Below the pieces are notes generated by a model. It did not search any database. It saw only the letters and a list, made by a program, of their open reading frames with translations, and was not told the DNA's origin. Position numbers and translations under genes: made by a program. Shown piece after piece: positions 1-12,371 of a stretch of DNA of 64,000 bases (positions within the stretch are counted from its first letter, which is position 1; every line of letters begins with the position of its first letter). This DNA is from Amanita rubescens (Eukaryota; Basidiomycota; Agaricomycetes; Agaricales; Amanitaceae): the NCBI GenBank assembly GCA_015039365.1, contig WION01000023.1:310001-374000 (forward strand), read 5' to 3'.

Positions 1-2906
1 ACTTCTAAGCCTCTGTCAAGCAGAAGATCAACAATATGTACATGCCCTCCCCTTGATGCACAGACAACTGCATTAGCTTTTGCCTCTATGTCAGTTCCAC
101 TCTTCAGAAGATATTCAACAATGTCCTTGTGACCACCCTCAGCTGCATTAATCAAAGCTGTTGCAAGTAATTTCTTCCTGTTTATTGTGTATGATTTTTC
201 TTCATTTGTCAGACCTCTCAGTGATGTGCTGGGCTCAGAAAGCCACACTTCTGACCTCAATGAAAGGTCAACAATAGCCTTATGACCAGCATATGCTGCT
301 GCCTCTACAACCTCAAATATTATTTCCTTCCTTTTCTTCTCATCTGACTCTTTTTCAAGCACCAGTTGAACTAATTCAATATTGCCAACCTCTGCTGCAT
401 CTCTCACATCATTAATATCTATTTTCAAATTCAGACCACTGCAATCAATAAGCAGTTTAACAGCTTCTGTTTGTTGAGACTGAAATGCATCACAAATAGC
501 CACATTTATGATTTTATGAAACACATCACTGCCCTTTCCATGTTCACACAATAGCCTAACAACTTGCTTTTGACCACTTTCTGATGCTTCTTGAAGAGCC
601 TCACAATACCAATTACTTGCAACTTTGATGTTTCCTTTCTCAAAAAGCATTGTCACCATATTGATATGTCCATTGCAGGCTGCTGCATGTAGAGCCTGCA
701 TGCACTCCACATTGTTGACTGGTTGTAGCATCAGCCATTTAGCTGTTTCAATCAAGCCATGAATGGCAGCAATTTGAAGATAATTTGGATATATCATTGC
801 CACATTGTCATGGTTCCACCATTTATAGTTGTAAGCATTGACCCAATATTCCAAGCTCTGAGATTCAAACAGATTAATGATTTGGTTCATAACAGCTGAC
901 TCTTGCTTGCATGCTAAGATGTGCTTTGGCCAGAAATATGCAGCATATAGGAGCAAAGACTTGTCAAATCTTGCTGAATCAAGTGAATAACGGTCAGGAA
1001 TTACCTGCCTCCTTTGCAATATGTATGCTAGACCACATTGACCAATAAAATAGTGGCCAAAGCAAGGGTCCACTTTCACAAATGAGCCTATCTTTCTTTT
1101 GTCACTCTCAAAATATTCCTTGATAGATGCATGTGCAAACTGAACAGTTTCATCTTTCATCTTGGTTACAAGACTGGAACAAATCTTGAGCACATCATCA
1201 GGATAATCCAACTTGGCATCCAAATCAAATTGTTGCCTTTCCACATCATATTCTAGAATGATGGCCAACTCTTCCACATGTATTGGCCTTTCAGAAAATG
1301 TCAGCCACAAAAGTAGCTTCATGGCATTCATTGCATCCGCTTCTTCAATTCTTGTCAGAATCTGGTCATATGTGGAATTCAATGTGGTAGGGAGACTGTT
1401 AAGCTTTTGTCTCAGCATGTTTTGGCTTTTGCTGCAATGTTTTAGTTCTTCCAATTGGCAGGCAACCCATCTAAACCTATGGTAATTATTTCATGATCCA
1501 GCATCAGATCTGACAGATGACAAAGCCATACTCACATTCCTTTTCCCTTCTCCATAAGTGTCACTTTGATAAGTTCCTTGGCATTTGGTTTCCATGTTTT
1601 AAGTTCAGTTGCAGTAAACAGCATATGATCAATATACTTTGCAATGTCTTGATTTACTGGCATGGAAGTGAGATCCACTTCCATGGGCATTGCTTGCCTC
1701 AAAGAGTTGACAATTGGCAATTCCTTCCTGCTTGTGACAAGAAGATGGCAACCTCTGATGCTCCACCCATTAATAAGTTTCACAAGCTCAAGTACTTCCT
1801 CCACATTCAATATGCATTCATCAAGTGCATCAATGAATAAGTAGACATCCTGAAATCCAGACAAGTAGGATTTCAACACTTCATATAAGTCATCATCTGT
1901 TGGTTTTTCAAGCCCATTTTTGCATTTTTCAAATAGCTCCTTGAGTACCAATTGGTTCTGGGGAGTAAAAAGGGTCAAAATTAGTGAGCAAAGGAGACCC
2001 CTTGCATTTCTTTTGTTGATATCAGAAACATCACAAAAGAAGTAAGCTAAGGCAGCAGATTTGCTGTCAATCTGTTCTTGAATGGCCTGAATCAAGGTTG
2101 AACTTTGAAGGTGTTATATGGTAGCAAATGGAATATGGAAATGCAATAAGCTCACCAGAGAATAGTTTTTCCTGAGCCAGCTATGGCAGAATTGCTTACT
2201 CAAAATGGTGAAACCTGATGTTGTACTTACAAATACCATGAATCCACAAAAATGAGTTATCTCTCTGTTTCCAGTCCAAGAAGATGGGGCTATTGAGAAG
2301 CCATGATCCAGTATTGTCCAAATGGCTCTTGAGTGCATTGTTGAAATTGGTGGATGGATCAGGTGGTGTCAGCCACTGCTTGCACTTATCTGCAGCACTG
2401 TTAGCCTGATTCATTGCATATGTATGTAACTCATAGTGAAATTCACCAATGCTTATTCCAGTTTCATGGATGGCTAAAAGCTGAGTCAGAAACTCTGTCT
2501 TGTCAGATATTTATTTGTACATACTATTGAATACCACATCTTGATTTGCTGCAATTATAGTACACTTGTCCAAAACAACACCCTGGGCATTTTCTAAAAT
2601 TCGGACACTAGCAATATATTATCAGCAGGCAGAGGTTTTTTAACTGGATAACATTGTTGTGCATACCCATCACTGGCATTTACACTGGATGATGATTGTC
2701 TAGTACTAATAGGAGTCTAAGATGTTTATATTTGAAAGTGGGGACCCATCGCACCTGTGCTCCTGACCTGCATAATTGGAGTCCACTTCCATAGTATCCC
2801 ACTGCATATGCATGTCATTCCCTTTCACCTTCTTCAGCTTAGTTTGAGTATCAGCATCAGCCTCCTGGGAGCTGGCTGATAGTGCACGTTTAATGCGACC
2901 GTTCAT
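1..2906 (-). CDS. NACHT-ankyrin STAND (NLR-like) protein, truncated by the window edge
   Basis: This is a fungal NLR-like NTPase, a family thought to act in non-self recognition. Visible exons on the minus strand are 2768-2906 (probable start at 2906), one ending at 2231, 2156-2180, 1536-2102 and 1476 down to the edge. Exon 2231 carries the usual linker ending FLWIHGI, and splicing gives HGISGSGKTIL, the Walker A motif. Exon 1536-2102 carries the NACHT core: AYFF, GLLCSLI, then VYLFIDALDEC (Walker B) and HLLVTSRKE. The last exon gives FRWVACQLEEL, a winged-helix-like part (SIKEYF) and ankyrin repeats such as ASRGGHVHIVDLLL at the edge. The N-terminal part holds a NAQGVVLDKCTI-type segment, not a Goodbye domain. 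I could not join 2414-2768 cleanly, so a break there is possible. Base composition is odd: CpG is nearly absent. Confidence 0.85.
2156..2180 (-). other. 25-bp micro-exon encoding the Walker A loop (left NLR)
   Basis: The exon is bounded by an acceptor (CCATAG) and a donor (GTGAGC) on the minus strand, with introns of 50 bp (2181-2230) and 53 bp (2103-2155). It supplies the residues GSGKTIL. Phases agree with both neighbours. The same 25-bp exon occurs in the second NLR gene at 44866-44890. Confidence 0.8.
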
Positions 2907-4498
2907 TGTGGGGGGATGTGTTAACACACGATTGCGAGAAGAAGAGGAGCGCGGGCCAAGTCACAGTGTTTGGGCTGTGTTGCTGCTGACACGAGTTTCT
3001 CTCACGCATGGGCCCAGCCCTCCTCGACGCTGACTCTCCGATCTGTGTACTACTCGACAACATCCAAAAATCAATAGGAAAGGGCACGGAGCGTTACAAA
3101 GCCCTCTTAGAGATCCCAGATGAGCGACTCTCGTAACATGGACACACTCTGCCGTGGCGCCTCTCCGATCCATTGCTGCAGTACCCATCACACAACGGCC
3201 ATCTCCTCTCTTCAGGCTCGCCCTGTGACTGGCTTCAGTGATCTCAACGACGTCTGCCCACTCCCAACCAGCATCACAAGCAGGACCCGCCGTGCAGTAT
3301 GCTGCTCCCCGCCATCATCCCGTCCGCATTAAGTCCCTTCCTCCCAGATTATGGCCTCTTCTACACCGCATTTCCCATAACCACAGCAGTCGTAGCACGC
3401 CGTTTATTGAGTGCCAAGAGGACATCCAAACTGCCCAGTGTTTCGCTTCCCTTACAAATGGGGAGAGGTGTTTTATCAAGCAGCCCGTATTGACCATGAT
3501 GGTGGCATGGACGTTCATGTCCGCGCCAATGCGTTCGAGGCACGTTGAACTTTTTTCCTTCATCTGTTCGCGTGGTATCGATGACGCGGCGCCAGCAAAA
3601 CGAACAACGGACATAATCTCCCCACCATTAGTAACTCGAGGGCTTCTCTAGCTCTCCTTGGATGGGAAGATGTGCTGGAGAGAGGTGTGGAGAAGGAGCT
3701 TGCTGGGCGCCCTGAATGTCTGGTGACCCTTGTAGGGCTGTTATTAGTTGCGAGGGTGAATGGACGGGAGGAGAAAACATACAGAATGGCAGCACTCGTG
3801 TTCGATTCGTTTCTTTCGGACGTCCCATTCCTTGACGTTCCAGGACCAGCTCAACAGCGCATTTTTCGTGCCAGAAGGGGTGGAAGGAGGATTCAGGGGC
3901 GAATCATGGCGTACCGGCGGATTGGGAGGTAGATGGGATGAGGCACGCAATGCGGGATGGAGATGGGCAGTGAATCAGGGAGACGATTGAGGAAGAGGGC
4001 AATAAGGCTGCCGGAAGTCGCGATTACCGGCTGTCATGGTCTTCCGTCCATGATAAATCTCCAGACTAAGTTTTTGAAACGATTGAATCATGCTGAGGCC
4101 CTTGAACTTGCCCTATATTTTTCGAGCGCAATAATAATTACGTTACCGTAGCTGTATCCGGCGCCGTCAGACGCCCAATTACGTTACCGTAGCTGTATCC
4201 GGCGCCGTCAGACGCCCAATTACTGAACGTGAACACTAGCTAGTCATACGGCCTTGTCTTCCTCTTGTCGAAGCTGCGCTCTCGGTCATCCCAAGAGCCA
4301 CTCGGACTCCCACTCTTTCCCACGTACCCCTGACCACGCCTTAGCCTCCTCTAACACAATACGATCCGCCAGGTCACGGATCATAGGATCTTGCGACCGA
4401 TTACAATGCACAACACATTCTTTGAATCTCGTCGGGTGAGTTACTAGCACTAGTGTTAATGAGCTTGGTAGGCAAGCAACGATTGACAAAATTCTCTC
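2907..4498. other. Intergenic stretch without a supportable gene
   Basis: CpG frequency returns to normal right after the NLR start. Several overlapping open frames of 60-137 codons exist on both strands (for example 3238-3651 plus and 3315-3614 minus), but none has a recognisable domain or convincing exon structure. A perfect 41-bp tandem duplication lies at 4138-4219. Confidence 0.5.
4138..4219. repeat. Perfect 41-bp tandem duplication (two copies)
   Basis: Copies at 4138-4178 and 4179-4219 are identical and start TTACGTTACCGTAGC. The unit is GC-rich with an internal GGCGCC palindrome. The absence of any mismatch suggests a recent duplication (or an assembly artefact). Confidence 0.95.
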
Positions 4499-5949
4499 CT
4501 AAGGTAAAAAAGACAGGCTCAACACCACCGTGCAACCAGTGAATTTTCCACTCACAATCATTTCCTCATTGTTGAGATGATCACCGTACAGAAGCACCTT
4601 GAGCTGGCTGAGGTTCGTGCATCGCAAGAACAAAGCTTCATTCTGCATAGAGGTGAAGAGAGAGGCGACGACGCTAAAATGTGTCAAGCTTTCAAAATGT
4701 CGAGCCATAATTTCTAATAACGGCTTGTTGAAGTTCGTCTCGAAATCTTTGTACACAGAAAGACCGACGATTCGGGGGTGATTCCGGAGGTAGTCAATCA
4801 TGCGATCGTCAAGATTCGCCGTTTCTATGAACGGTGGGAATATCCGCTCAGAATTCAATGTTAGAAGAATTCGATCGTGCCCGCCGTAGAAATTGATGGA
4901 AGTCAAGGAGCGCACATGAGGCGTAATATTCTCGATGGTATCGGGTATAGTGAGGTGTTCTAGATTCAGAACGCTACCGACTGGGACTTGACCAAAGACT
5001 TGAGAGCGGCTTATACCATCATAGCAGCCGGGTGCGAATAGCTCGAGGTGAGTAAGGTTAAGATTTTCTGCTACAATCTTTCCCAACTCTTTCATGGGAT
5101 AAAAATAATCCCACGGCGACAATTTGAGAAATCCAACCCTGAGCTTGCGTAAATTGCGCAATGTGGACAGGGGTTCAAAGTGTATGTAGCATATCCGCTC
5201 CCAGTCGACCACGAGTACGAGTTCCGAGAGCTGGGGGAACTGCAGAAGTAGTTTGGCTGTGCCGGACAATACCCAACTCGGATCCTCAGCTGCTTCTACG
5301 TTCCAACTGTGAGATCGTCAGTTTTATCTATTGAAGTTATTTATAGCCAACTTACATGACGCGACGAACGTTAGGCAAATTGTGCGCTGAGGCGTGAGAT
5401 AGGCGATATTTGGTGCGCGAACGGGCAATAATATCATGTATACCCAGAACAACTGAATGCGGCTTGAAAAGCATAGTATAGAGGCTCTGCAATGAAAGGA
5501 GCGCAGCAAGGTAAATGAGTCCTCCAATGCCTATGTCGCAGATGTAATAGAGAAGCATGGGCAGCCGCCATTCGCCGGCGGCGTGTCTCCATTTCCAACC
5601 ACCCACAAGAAGTGTGGTTGTGGCGTCCAGACGACCGTTTAGGTCGGAAGAGATTATAGCTTTGAGTTGAAGCATATTGGACATTGGGTTATCGACATTT
5701 CCGAATAGGCGCACGCAGCGCAAGACTCTGTGTCGTACATCTTTGTCGAACCTCTTGCAAACCAGACGAAGTGATTTCAGATCACTAAAAGACGTATCGG
5801 GGTCCCTCGCGAACTATAGCTCAATTCAGGGAATGATGATGAGATTAGGTTACTATACATACCTGCAGGAGAATCCGGCCTACCAACTCTGGTGGAAGTT
5901 TGGCGAAGGGCGACGGTCGTAGGCCACGGCGACGGATCCAGAGTCTCAT
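4499..5949 (-). CDS. F-box/leucine-rich-repeat-like protein
   Basis: Three exons join in phase: 5863-5949, 5356-5813 and 4499-5306, giving 450 aa. The N-terminus reads FAKLPPELVGRILLQ, followed after the intron by LKSLRLVCKRFDKDVR, the classic F-box core with its conserved LP and CKRF positions. The rest (LPQLSELVLVVDW, LRNLRKLRVGF, LNLTHLELF, LNLEHLTI, FESLTHFSV, LSQLKVLL) is an irregular LRR-like array typical of the large basidiomycete F-box families. The expected role is substrate adaptor of an SCF ubiquitin ligase through Skp1; the substrate is unknown. Introns of 49 bp both have canonical borders. The gene appears intact. Confidence 0.85.
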
Positions 5950-5998
5950 GACTGTCAGTTGGAGGTCTCAGATTTGGTGTCTCGGATACTCGGATATT

Positions 5999-6250
5999 TC
6001 AATCATGTTCACAGCCACAGCATAAGAGAATCCTGTACTGCTCCGGGTCCCATGGTCCAGTACATCCAGCGAACCGCTGGAACAAGGCACCTTCTACCAG
6101 GCCAAGAACCGTGTGCCGCGAATTGAAAAGATCTGAGAAGACCGTCCGAGAGTTGTCCGCCGGAGTCCCCTTTTCCGGCTCCGGACGACATAAGCGCTCA
6201 GGCTCTTCTTCCACTTCCTCAAGGCCAGTCCCCGCTTGGATCGCTTCCAT
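5999..6250 (-). CDS. Hypothetical small protein, 83 aa
   Basis: A single open frame just upstream of the F-box gene on the same strand. It is acidic in its first third (EEVEEEPE) and then has a coding-looking segment, RHTVLGLVEGALFQRF and GPWDPEQYRILLCC. I do not recognise a domain. It could be the final exon of a longer gene or a fragment. No upstream exon was identified. Confidence 0.3.
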   Translation of the reverse strand: MEAIQAGTGLEEVEEEPERLCRPEPEKGTPADNSRTVFSDLFNSRHTVLGLVEGALFQRFAGCTGPWDPEQYRILLCCGCEHD

Positions 6251-8852
6251 ACTTTGTATATGCTCTATAACAACGTGCGAGCACGCATTTCAAAAGCATT
6301 GACACGCAGATGTGCGACAAAAATGTTTTGATACTCCCGGCACGACGCGATTCCGGTGAAGGCATTAGCTTGTCGGCGTCCCATATAGCTGCCAGTTCTC
6401 CGAGGTAGATGGTTGGTAGTCAAACTTGCTTACTAGGTGCGTAGCTGAACGGACGGGGTCGATGGCTTCCTAGCGCTCCTCTTCACGCACGTTCTCGGGA
6501 AGTCGCGTCCCAGAATATCCCAGTCACTGCGAGAAGTAAGGAATGTAAATAAAAAAAACGATGCGGGGACTTAAAATCGAGTTGGACAGACCCCGTGATT
6601 CTCATCATATAGCTAATCAATGATCTGTCGGTGACCACTAAAACGAACTTGGTTGATGACAACAGGCGAAGGTGTAACTGCCTCGCTGAATAAACACGAT
6701 CAGTTATGCGGAGATCGGGCGGTTAGGGTACCACTGCGTGTGCTCTTTCTATCCTGTATGCGCTTACTGATGCCTGACGAGCACGGCGACGGCGAAAAGC
6801 AAGGTTGAAGATGAAGGGGTAAACGAGCAGTAGTATCGTTGGTCCCACTACGGGCCGTGAGACGGTAGTTTTTCACGCGCCGAAACTAGCCTCGTAAATG
6901 TATAAATACTAGCGCGCGCCGTAAAGTTGTTTTTTGTCGTTTACGTGTAGGCCAGAGTTGAAAATTTAGTCGAAATTTTGCGAATTCCTTACTGTGTGAA
7001 CCACCCACTTAGCGATACAATTATTGTTGATTACCTGCAAGTTTTTTTAATGCTAACTGGCAGGTTTCTTCATGTTTTCTAGCTAAAACTTTTACCATAC
7101 TCAAATGATTTATAGCACCGGAAATACAGAATTGAAAAATTCTGGTATTAAAACACCTGCCGTATATGGCATTATAAATTTACCATATTTAGCATTGCAA
7201 TGATTTCCATGTTTGGATACACTTCACCGCGCGCCGTTCCGTCCATGCTGCCACCTCTCACTCTCATCGCTCTCGTTGCCCCCATGGCTCTCACTGCTCC
7301 TGCCACCCTCACTGTTCTTATTGTCCTTTTTAGTGTCTCGCCTTCGCAAATGTCTTTATCCCGGGCGGCATCAAGTAATTCATGCAAGAGTACATGGCGC
7401 GGGCTCATTCCAAATTAGGAATGTAAAACTGCTAGCAATGGAGTCGCATACCTCAATATGATCGCGTGGGCAGGGGATGTCCGATGGAGGGGTGAGCTGT
7501 GAGACATGTTGGGTGTTTAAGTACGTGAGTAAGGACTCACAAGACTTACCTTGATCCACACTGCACACTTCATTCAAGGTCTGGTCATTGGAGGAAATTT
7601 ATGTGAGTGACGCTATATTGTAAATGTGCCATTACACACCTCATTGCGTGGGCAATGGTGGGCGGAAGCAGAGAAGCTGAGAGATCCTAAAGCGGCAAGT
7701 GCGCTAGGACATGTCGCGCAACACAAATAGAAGCAAATAGCGGACTTGGCGTTTTTTCGGATTCCCCTTGTGCCCTTCAAGCGTGGCCCTTGCCCCACCA
7801 CCCATTCTTAGTCCGTCCACTGCCCTGTTGGACTGACGTACCACCTGCAATTGTATACCCTCATTGCGCAACAGCGACTGCGCCAACTTTTTTTCGGCGC
7901 AAGTCCTCTGCCGTGCCCACCTAACTCACTCCTACTTGGCAGGTATGGGCCGCCACTGCGTGCGGCAGGTCCGAGGCCAGATCTTTTTTTAAGCGAGTCA
8001 GGATGTGGCTGTGTTTGTTTGGCCCAGCAGTGTCTTAGCAAATAGCAAAAATTAGCAAAGATGTGTAGCCTGCCAGCATAAGAATGATTGTTTACAGACA
8101 AGTACAATGTCATTTGTATGCTGATTGTAAATTTATAGAAGAGAATTTCTCTATGTGTAAACCACAGGTGCACGAGAGCGAGGTGACGATGTGCACCTCG
8201 AGGTGATGCTTATTTGTCTAAGCTTGGCAAGTCTCGGCTCGGCAACTGCCGTTGTCTTAGAATCGCGTTACAAAAATCGCTGCGATCTGGAGGTTATAAA
8301 GCCGAAACCTCATTTCATTCGGCCTCGGAACTCAAACCCCTCCCCAATTCGCACAAACCGTCTCCAACGCTACCAGCCACCAGCGACTATGACTCCACCC
8401 TCCCCTCCTCTCCCCCTCTTGCGAGTCTTTCCGCTGCGAGTCATTCGCTGCGCCCAACTAACTCCAGCCCACCCCAATTCACACAAATCATCTCCAGCAC
8501 TAGCAGAATCGAATAGCGAAGCTGAGGATTGAGCATTGCGCTATACATATTATTATTTTTTCCCTTGGCCTCGTTTTTCTTCTCGTCTTCAAGAATCACG
8601 ATCACCCCATCTTGTAATTGTATTATACTGTCTGCCTAACGAGTACATACATCACAATGGAGCTTGCTTGGAGAATAGTTTTTTCACGCTAGACGAATAC
8701 ATTTGAATTCATCACTTAAAATGTTGAAACAAGTCAGCCAAGTTTTTAGGCCTAAATTTTGTCGACTCCATTTCTGTCGTTGATGTGCGGAAATGGGCAA
8801 ACTTATATTTTACATGCAAGAAAACTACCTAGTCACGGGTCACAGTGTCCAT
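6251..8852. other. Gene-poor interval left of the transposon
   Basis: No supportable gene. 6900-7200 is AT-rich. 7200-7400 contains a CTC/ACTG-rich low-complexity stretch that opens frames on both strands. 8330-8500 holds two imperfect copies of a CCCCAATTCRCACAAA-type segment about 130 bp apart. A short frame at about 8750-8853 continues without a stop across the transposon insertion point into 18536-18670 (see findings). Confidence 0.4.
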
Positions 8853-8860
8853 ACAATTGC
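8853..8860. repeat. Left copy of the 8-bp target-site duplication
   Basis: ACAATTGC directly precedes the first base of the left terminal inverted repeat and recurs in the same orientation at 18536-18543, directly after the right repeat. An 8-bp duplication is what KDZ (and hAT) transposases make. Confidence 0.9.
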
Positions 8861-9508
8861 CACCTGGAGATCCCAGAGTTTGAGCCTTTTGTGACTGGGC
8901 TGACATGAAGATAACCCACTATTAAAGAGGCTGAAAATTGGGTTTTCTCGACACCGGCGTTAAATCTTCGCGTAATTGTGGAGGTCAAGAGCAACTTGGA
9001 CGTTTGCTCGTAGCCTGCTGATGTAACCATACCAAATTGGGAATATTTCCCATCAGATCAGACCCACGGTCTGACACTTACCATATATAGTAAGTCCTCA
9101 GGGATCGCGCCCCCGAGAACAATATAAGGTGCATTTGAAAGCTCTTTTCTGCGCGATCTTTATCAGACTACCCTTACAAGCATAGTGATAAGCCATAGTG
9201 CTCCGATTGTTATCTTATCTAACTGATAAAAGCGATATGGTGCGCGTTTGAAAGCTCTTTTCGAGTACTTTCCACATCTAGGCACCGATCTTTCCCACGG
9301 TCTGCTGTAGGCGATATAGTGCACATCTGAAAGCGAATTTAAGCGCGATTTCACTCAAGTTTGTTTAAAGTTTGCACAGAATACCGATAAGAGTGATATG
9401 GAGCAAATTTAGACTGTGAATAGGGTCACAATTTTGCTCTATGTTATTTTTAACGACTTTCTACATTTAGCACTTGAATTTCTCACAGCAATATGGCGCG
9501 CGTTTGAA
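8861..9508 (+). repeat. Left terminal inverted repeat
   Basis: Position p in this repeat pairs with 27396 minus p in the right repeat. Similarity is almost complete over the outer 500 bp and then drops slightly, with small indels between about 9360 and 9508. Short frames inside it (9163-9354 minus; 18042-18233 plus in the other copy) are shared only because the DNA is repeated. The repeat contains five copies of an ATATGGTGCGCGTTTGAAAGC-like motif. Confidence 0.92.
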
Positions 9509-9511
9509 AGC
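9122..9511 (+). promoter_or_regulatory. Iterated subterminal motif, candidate transposase binding sites
   Basis: Five related sites occur in direct orientation at 9122, 9235, 9314, 9396 and 9491, about 80-115 bp apart. The shared core is ATATRGTGC followed by a TTTGAAAGC-like half. The same sites are mirrored in the right repeat (for example CTTTCAAACGCGCACCATAT near 18142). Regular subterminal repeats are usual binding sites for transposases of elements with long ends; binding here is inferred. Confidence 0.6.
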
Positions 9512-9885
9512 GCATCACCGGGCACACAGCCCGCAATCATACTAAGCGGAATGGAGATTTTAAGTTGAGACATTCCCAGACACAACCCCAAAGGGGAAGG
9601 TCGGCGAGTTGGCGTTTCAGGCACGTCTAGCTTCCCAAACGGGGTATGCCGATTGATCAAGACCCTCTACGGCCTCAAGCAGGCTGGACGGCGGCAGGAG
9701 GGCACAGGGCAAAGATAATCCAACTGAGAAGAGCCTTTCGACACAAGCCTGAGCCATTGAAGGCACAATATCACTATTATTCAGGTATAAAAGTAGTACT
9801 CTATCTTAAAATATACTAGTAGTCCAAAGAATAAAAGCTATCGATGATAAAATATCTGGAGTACGCACTTATAAACGTACTGAAG

Positions 9886-11414
9886 TTAGTAGTAGTCGCT
9901 GTCGTCACCAGACGCACCACGCTCGTCGCCGGAAGGTGTGACTTCAACAGCGCTGGCGACCTTTCGGCGTTTTCGTGCCCTTTTGGCTACAACTGCTTCA
10001 CCGTCGCTGGCATCTGGATCATCAGCCGTGGACGCTGTTGCTGGCTGCTTGCGCTTCTTGCCGCGGTCCGACTGGGTACGGCGAGCCACCTCTGGAACCT
10101 TGCCTTGCGCCTTGTGCTCTGCAACTACGCGCTCGGCTTCATCATCTGTTAGGTGCTTCCAATGAATCCTTCCATCTTGCCATTGTTCGAGAAGCTTCTT
10201 GAGTTCGGGCAAAGCGCTGGATGCCTCGCTAAGGTTCTTGAAAGGGATATTGTCCGGCCAACCTTCAATCATCACCTTGTGGTACGCCACAACCTTCCTC
10301 CAATAGTGTTTCCACTCCATTTGCGCACTTTCATCCCCGGTGATGCTACCTGTTGAATGGCATGAGAAATGTACAAGCTCAGCGTGATTTTGGTACTTAC
10401 GAAGTTGCTCGATGATTTCGGTACGAATGGCTGTGCGCTTCTTCGAGATCTCTTGCTTGTAATTGCTAGTAGTGCCTTGAAGGAATTCAATCAATAAAAA
10501 TCGAATTTATTTATGACTTAACTACCTTTCAAGCCTTGAAGTGCAAACCCCTCCATCTTCGCTATGAATTCGTGCTCGTCTACTTTCAAACCTGATTCCA
10601 GGAACTTGTCTACACCAGGCGTTGCATAGGAAACACCGTTGATGGGAGTCGATGAGGTGCCTCGGGTTATGAAGAGGAGTGCCTCGATGCCAGTGCGGCT
10701 CCGTAAATTTGCAATCTATTATATGTCAGTAAACTTGATAGGCTATTATGCGAAATAGAGAAAGACCTCATTTTCCAGCACGCGTAATGTCGTTGTAACA
10801 TCATTAATGCGAGACCTCGCCGACGGTTGAAATCCTTTCGCCTTCGTGGTTTTGGCCATCTCCAGCCCCTTGACGAGGTCATCCTTTACTTCCTGTGTCA
10901 GTGTTGCGTACTCGTCCTTGTTACGCGTTACTATGTCCGGCAATACATCTTTGCCCGTTTTGCGTACTAGTATACCTACCATGTCAGTGCATATAGTTAG
11001 GCAGTCAGGAAGTTGCTTAGTACCGTTCTCCGTGCCGATGTTTTCTTTCTCCTTTTTGGCTTGCATCCACGTGAACGCATTCCAAGAGTTTTGGCGGCTG
11101 TGTCGCTTCAAAGACACCTGCGGAGCCATGTGGACATTGGCGCGGACACGTTTTACATTTTTTCGGTGGGCCTGAGCAACTGTCGCAATCTTCTCTTCAA
11201 TGATGCTGGATATTTCACGAATCGCTTTTTGATAGTTTTCTGATGCATGTTGTCGGGTAGCTCTGAGAACTGCACGCTCATCCTTGTTCAATGTTGTATG
11301 CTGACGGATTCGAGCTCGGGACGTATTCCCGGTGGACGGCAAGAGCGGCATACTGAAGAAACGACTCGTTGGCATCCGAAATGAGGGTGGTGGATACTCA
11401 GATTGCAAAGTCAA
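9886..11414 (-). CDS. KDZ-element accessory protein of the divergent-HMG type, 442 aa
   Basis: Five exons join in phase: 11024-11414, 10767-10975, 10526-10715, 10401-10475 and 9886-10349. The middle part (HSRQNSWNAFTWMQAKKEKE, then NKDEYATLTQEVKDDL) resembles the Trp- and Tyr-containing helices of an HMG box. It is followed by a coiled segment (RINDVTTTLRVLENEIANL), a domain beginning RTGIEALLFITRG, a GWPDNIPF motif and a basic, nuclear-looking tail with KKRKQ and KRARKRRK before an acidic end. This arrangement recurs in many agaricomycete transposon-linked proteins. The likely role is DNA binding for the element (inference). Being inside the TIRs, it moves with the element. Confidence 0.75.
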
Positions 11415-11743
11415 TTAATAAATCTCTAATAAAAGTGAAAATATGAGTCCGAGTCGTAATACCGGCGGGCCACCCATCTCCGAGTCACGATGATCCCAGA
11501 CTATGCTAAAAGGGATAGCGGAACTCAGGGCAACTAGACGTGAAAGATTTCGAGAGCTCACCTACTATACGCTTGTTGAAAGAGCTTGGCATGCCGCGCG
11601 CATCGCAGCCAAGGCCCCCGGGTTCTTTCCGAGAGAAAAGGCAGACTCATCTAGAAAAAATATAGTCAGAAAAGATGTTTTGAAATACAAGAACCATACC
11701 TACTAAGCATTTCGTTCAACTGGTTCTGATCAACGGATTTACA

Positions 11744-12010
11744 TCTAGGCACACGGCTTTAAAGGAATAGTGAGGCCGGGATCCGAAGATCAAATTTTGA
11801 GGAATACGCTTCTAGTGTCGTGGAAATGGTTTATGCCTTTTCCGACACGAATGCGGAATTTCTTCTGGTTCCGACCCTCGACGAATTTGCGTCTAGGCTC
11901 GATGCAAATGCAGGCTCGTCTAATAGGGATAGTGAGGACGGCATCCAATGTCAAAATATGGCGCACGCGCCTTGAAATGGGTTGTGCCTTTTTGACAGGA
12001 ACGCGGACTT
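11744..12010 (+). repeat. Two diverged tandem repeat units of about 150 bp
   Basis: The segments around 11744-11870 and 11892-12010 share an ordered series of blocks: TCTAGGC near the start, GGRATAGTGAGG, then GAAATGG.TT.TGCCTTTT and ACGCGGA near the end. No gene is supported in 11415-12371; open frames here are short and unlike known proteins. Confidence 0.5.
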
Positions 12011-12371
12011 ATCCAAAATAGAATGGCGGAATACAAAATATTAGGTCCGGTACCACCTGGACTAAAGGGTTGGATCATCGGTCTACATACTAGATAAAAG
12101 ATACCAAATAGCTAAAGCGGATAAGGTCCCGGAAAAGACTGAGATGAAGAAAATCTTGCAGATCGAAATCTCGGGCCTGCGCGTTACGTATCGCACCTGG
12201 GTCTAGTAGTCATAGCATTAGAGGTAAGCGGCGGCAGGGAAAATTTAGTTACTCGGGATGTGGCGGCATCAGACTTCGGCGGCCAAACGGCTTTCGAGGC
12301 TTGAACATCGTTTTCGCCCATTCTATGCGCTGTGACTTGTATATAGTCAAAATTCGTGAAAGCAGAGAGAT

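Noticed and set aside
7200..7461. Overlapping hydrophobic frames as a membrane protein
   Set aside because: Produced by a degenerate CTCACTG-rich repeat; both strands are open and no exons continue.
9163..9354. 63-aa open frame (also at 18042-18233 on the other strand) as a conserved small protein
   Set aside because: It is conserved only because it lies within the duplicated terminal inverted repeat; no coding features are seen.
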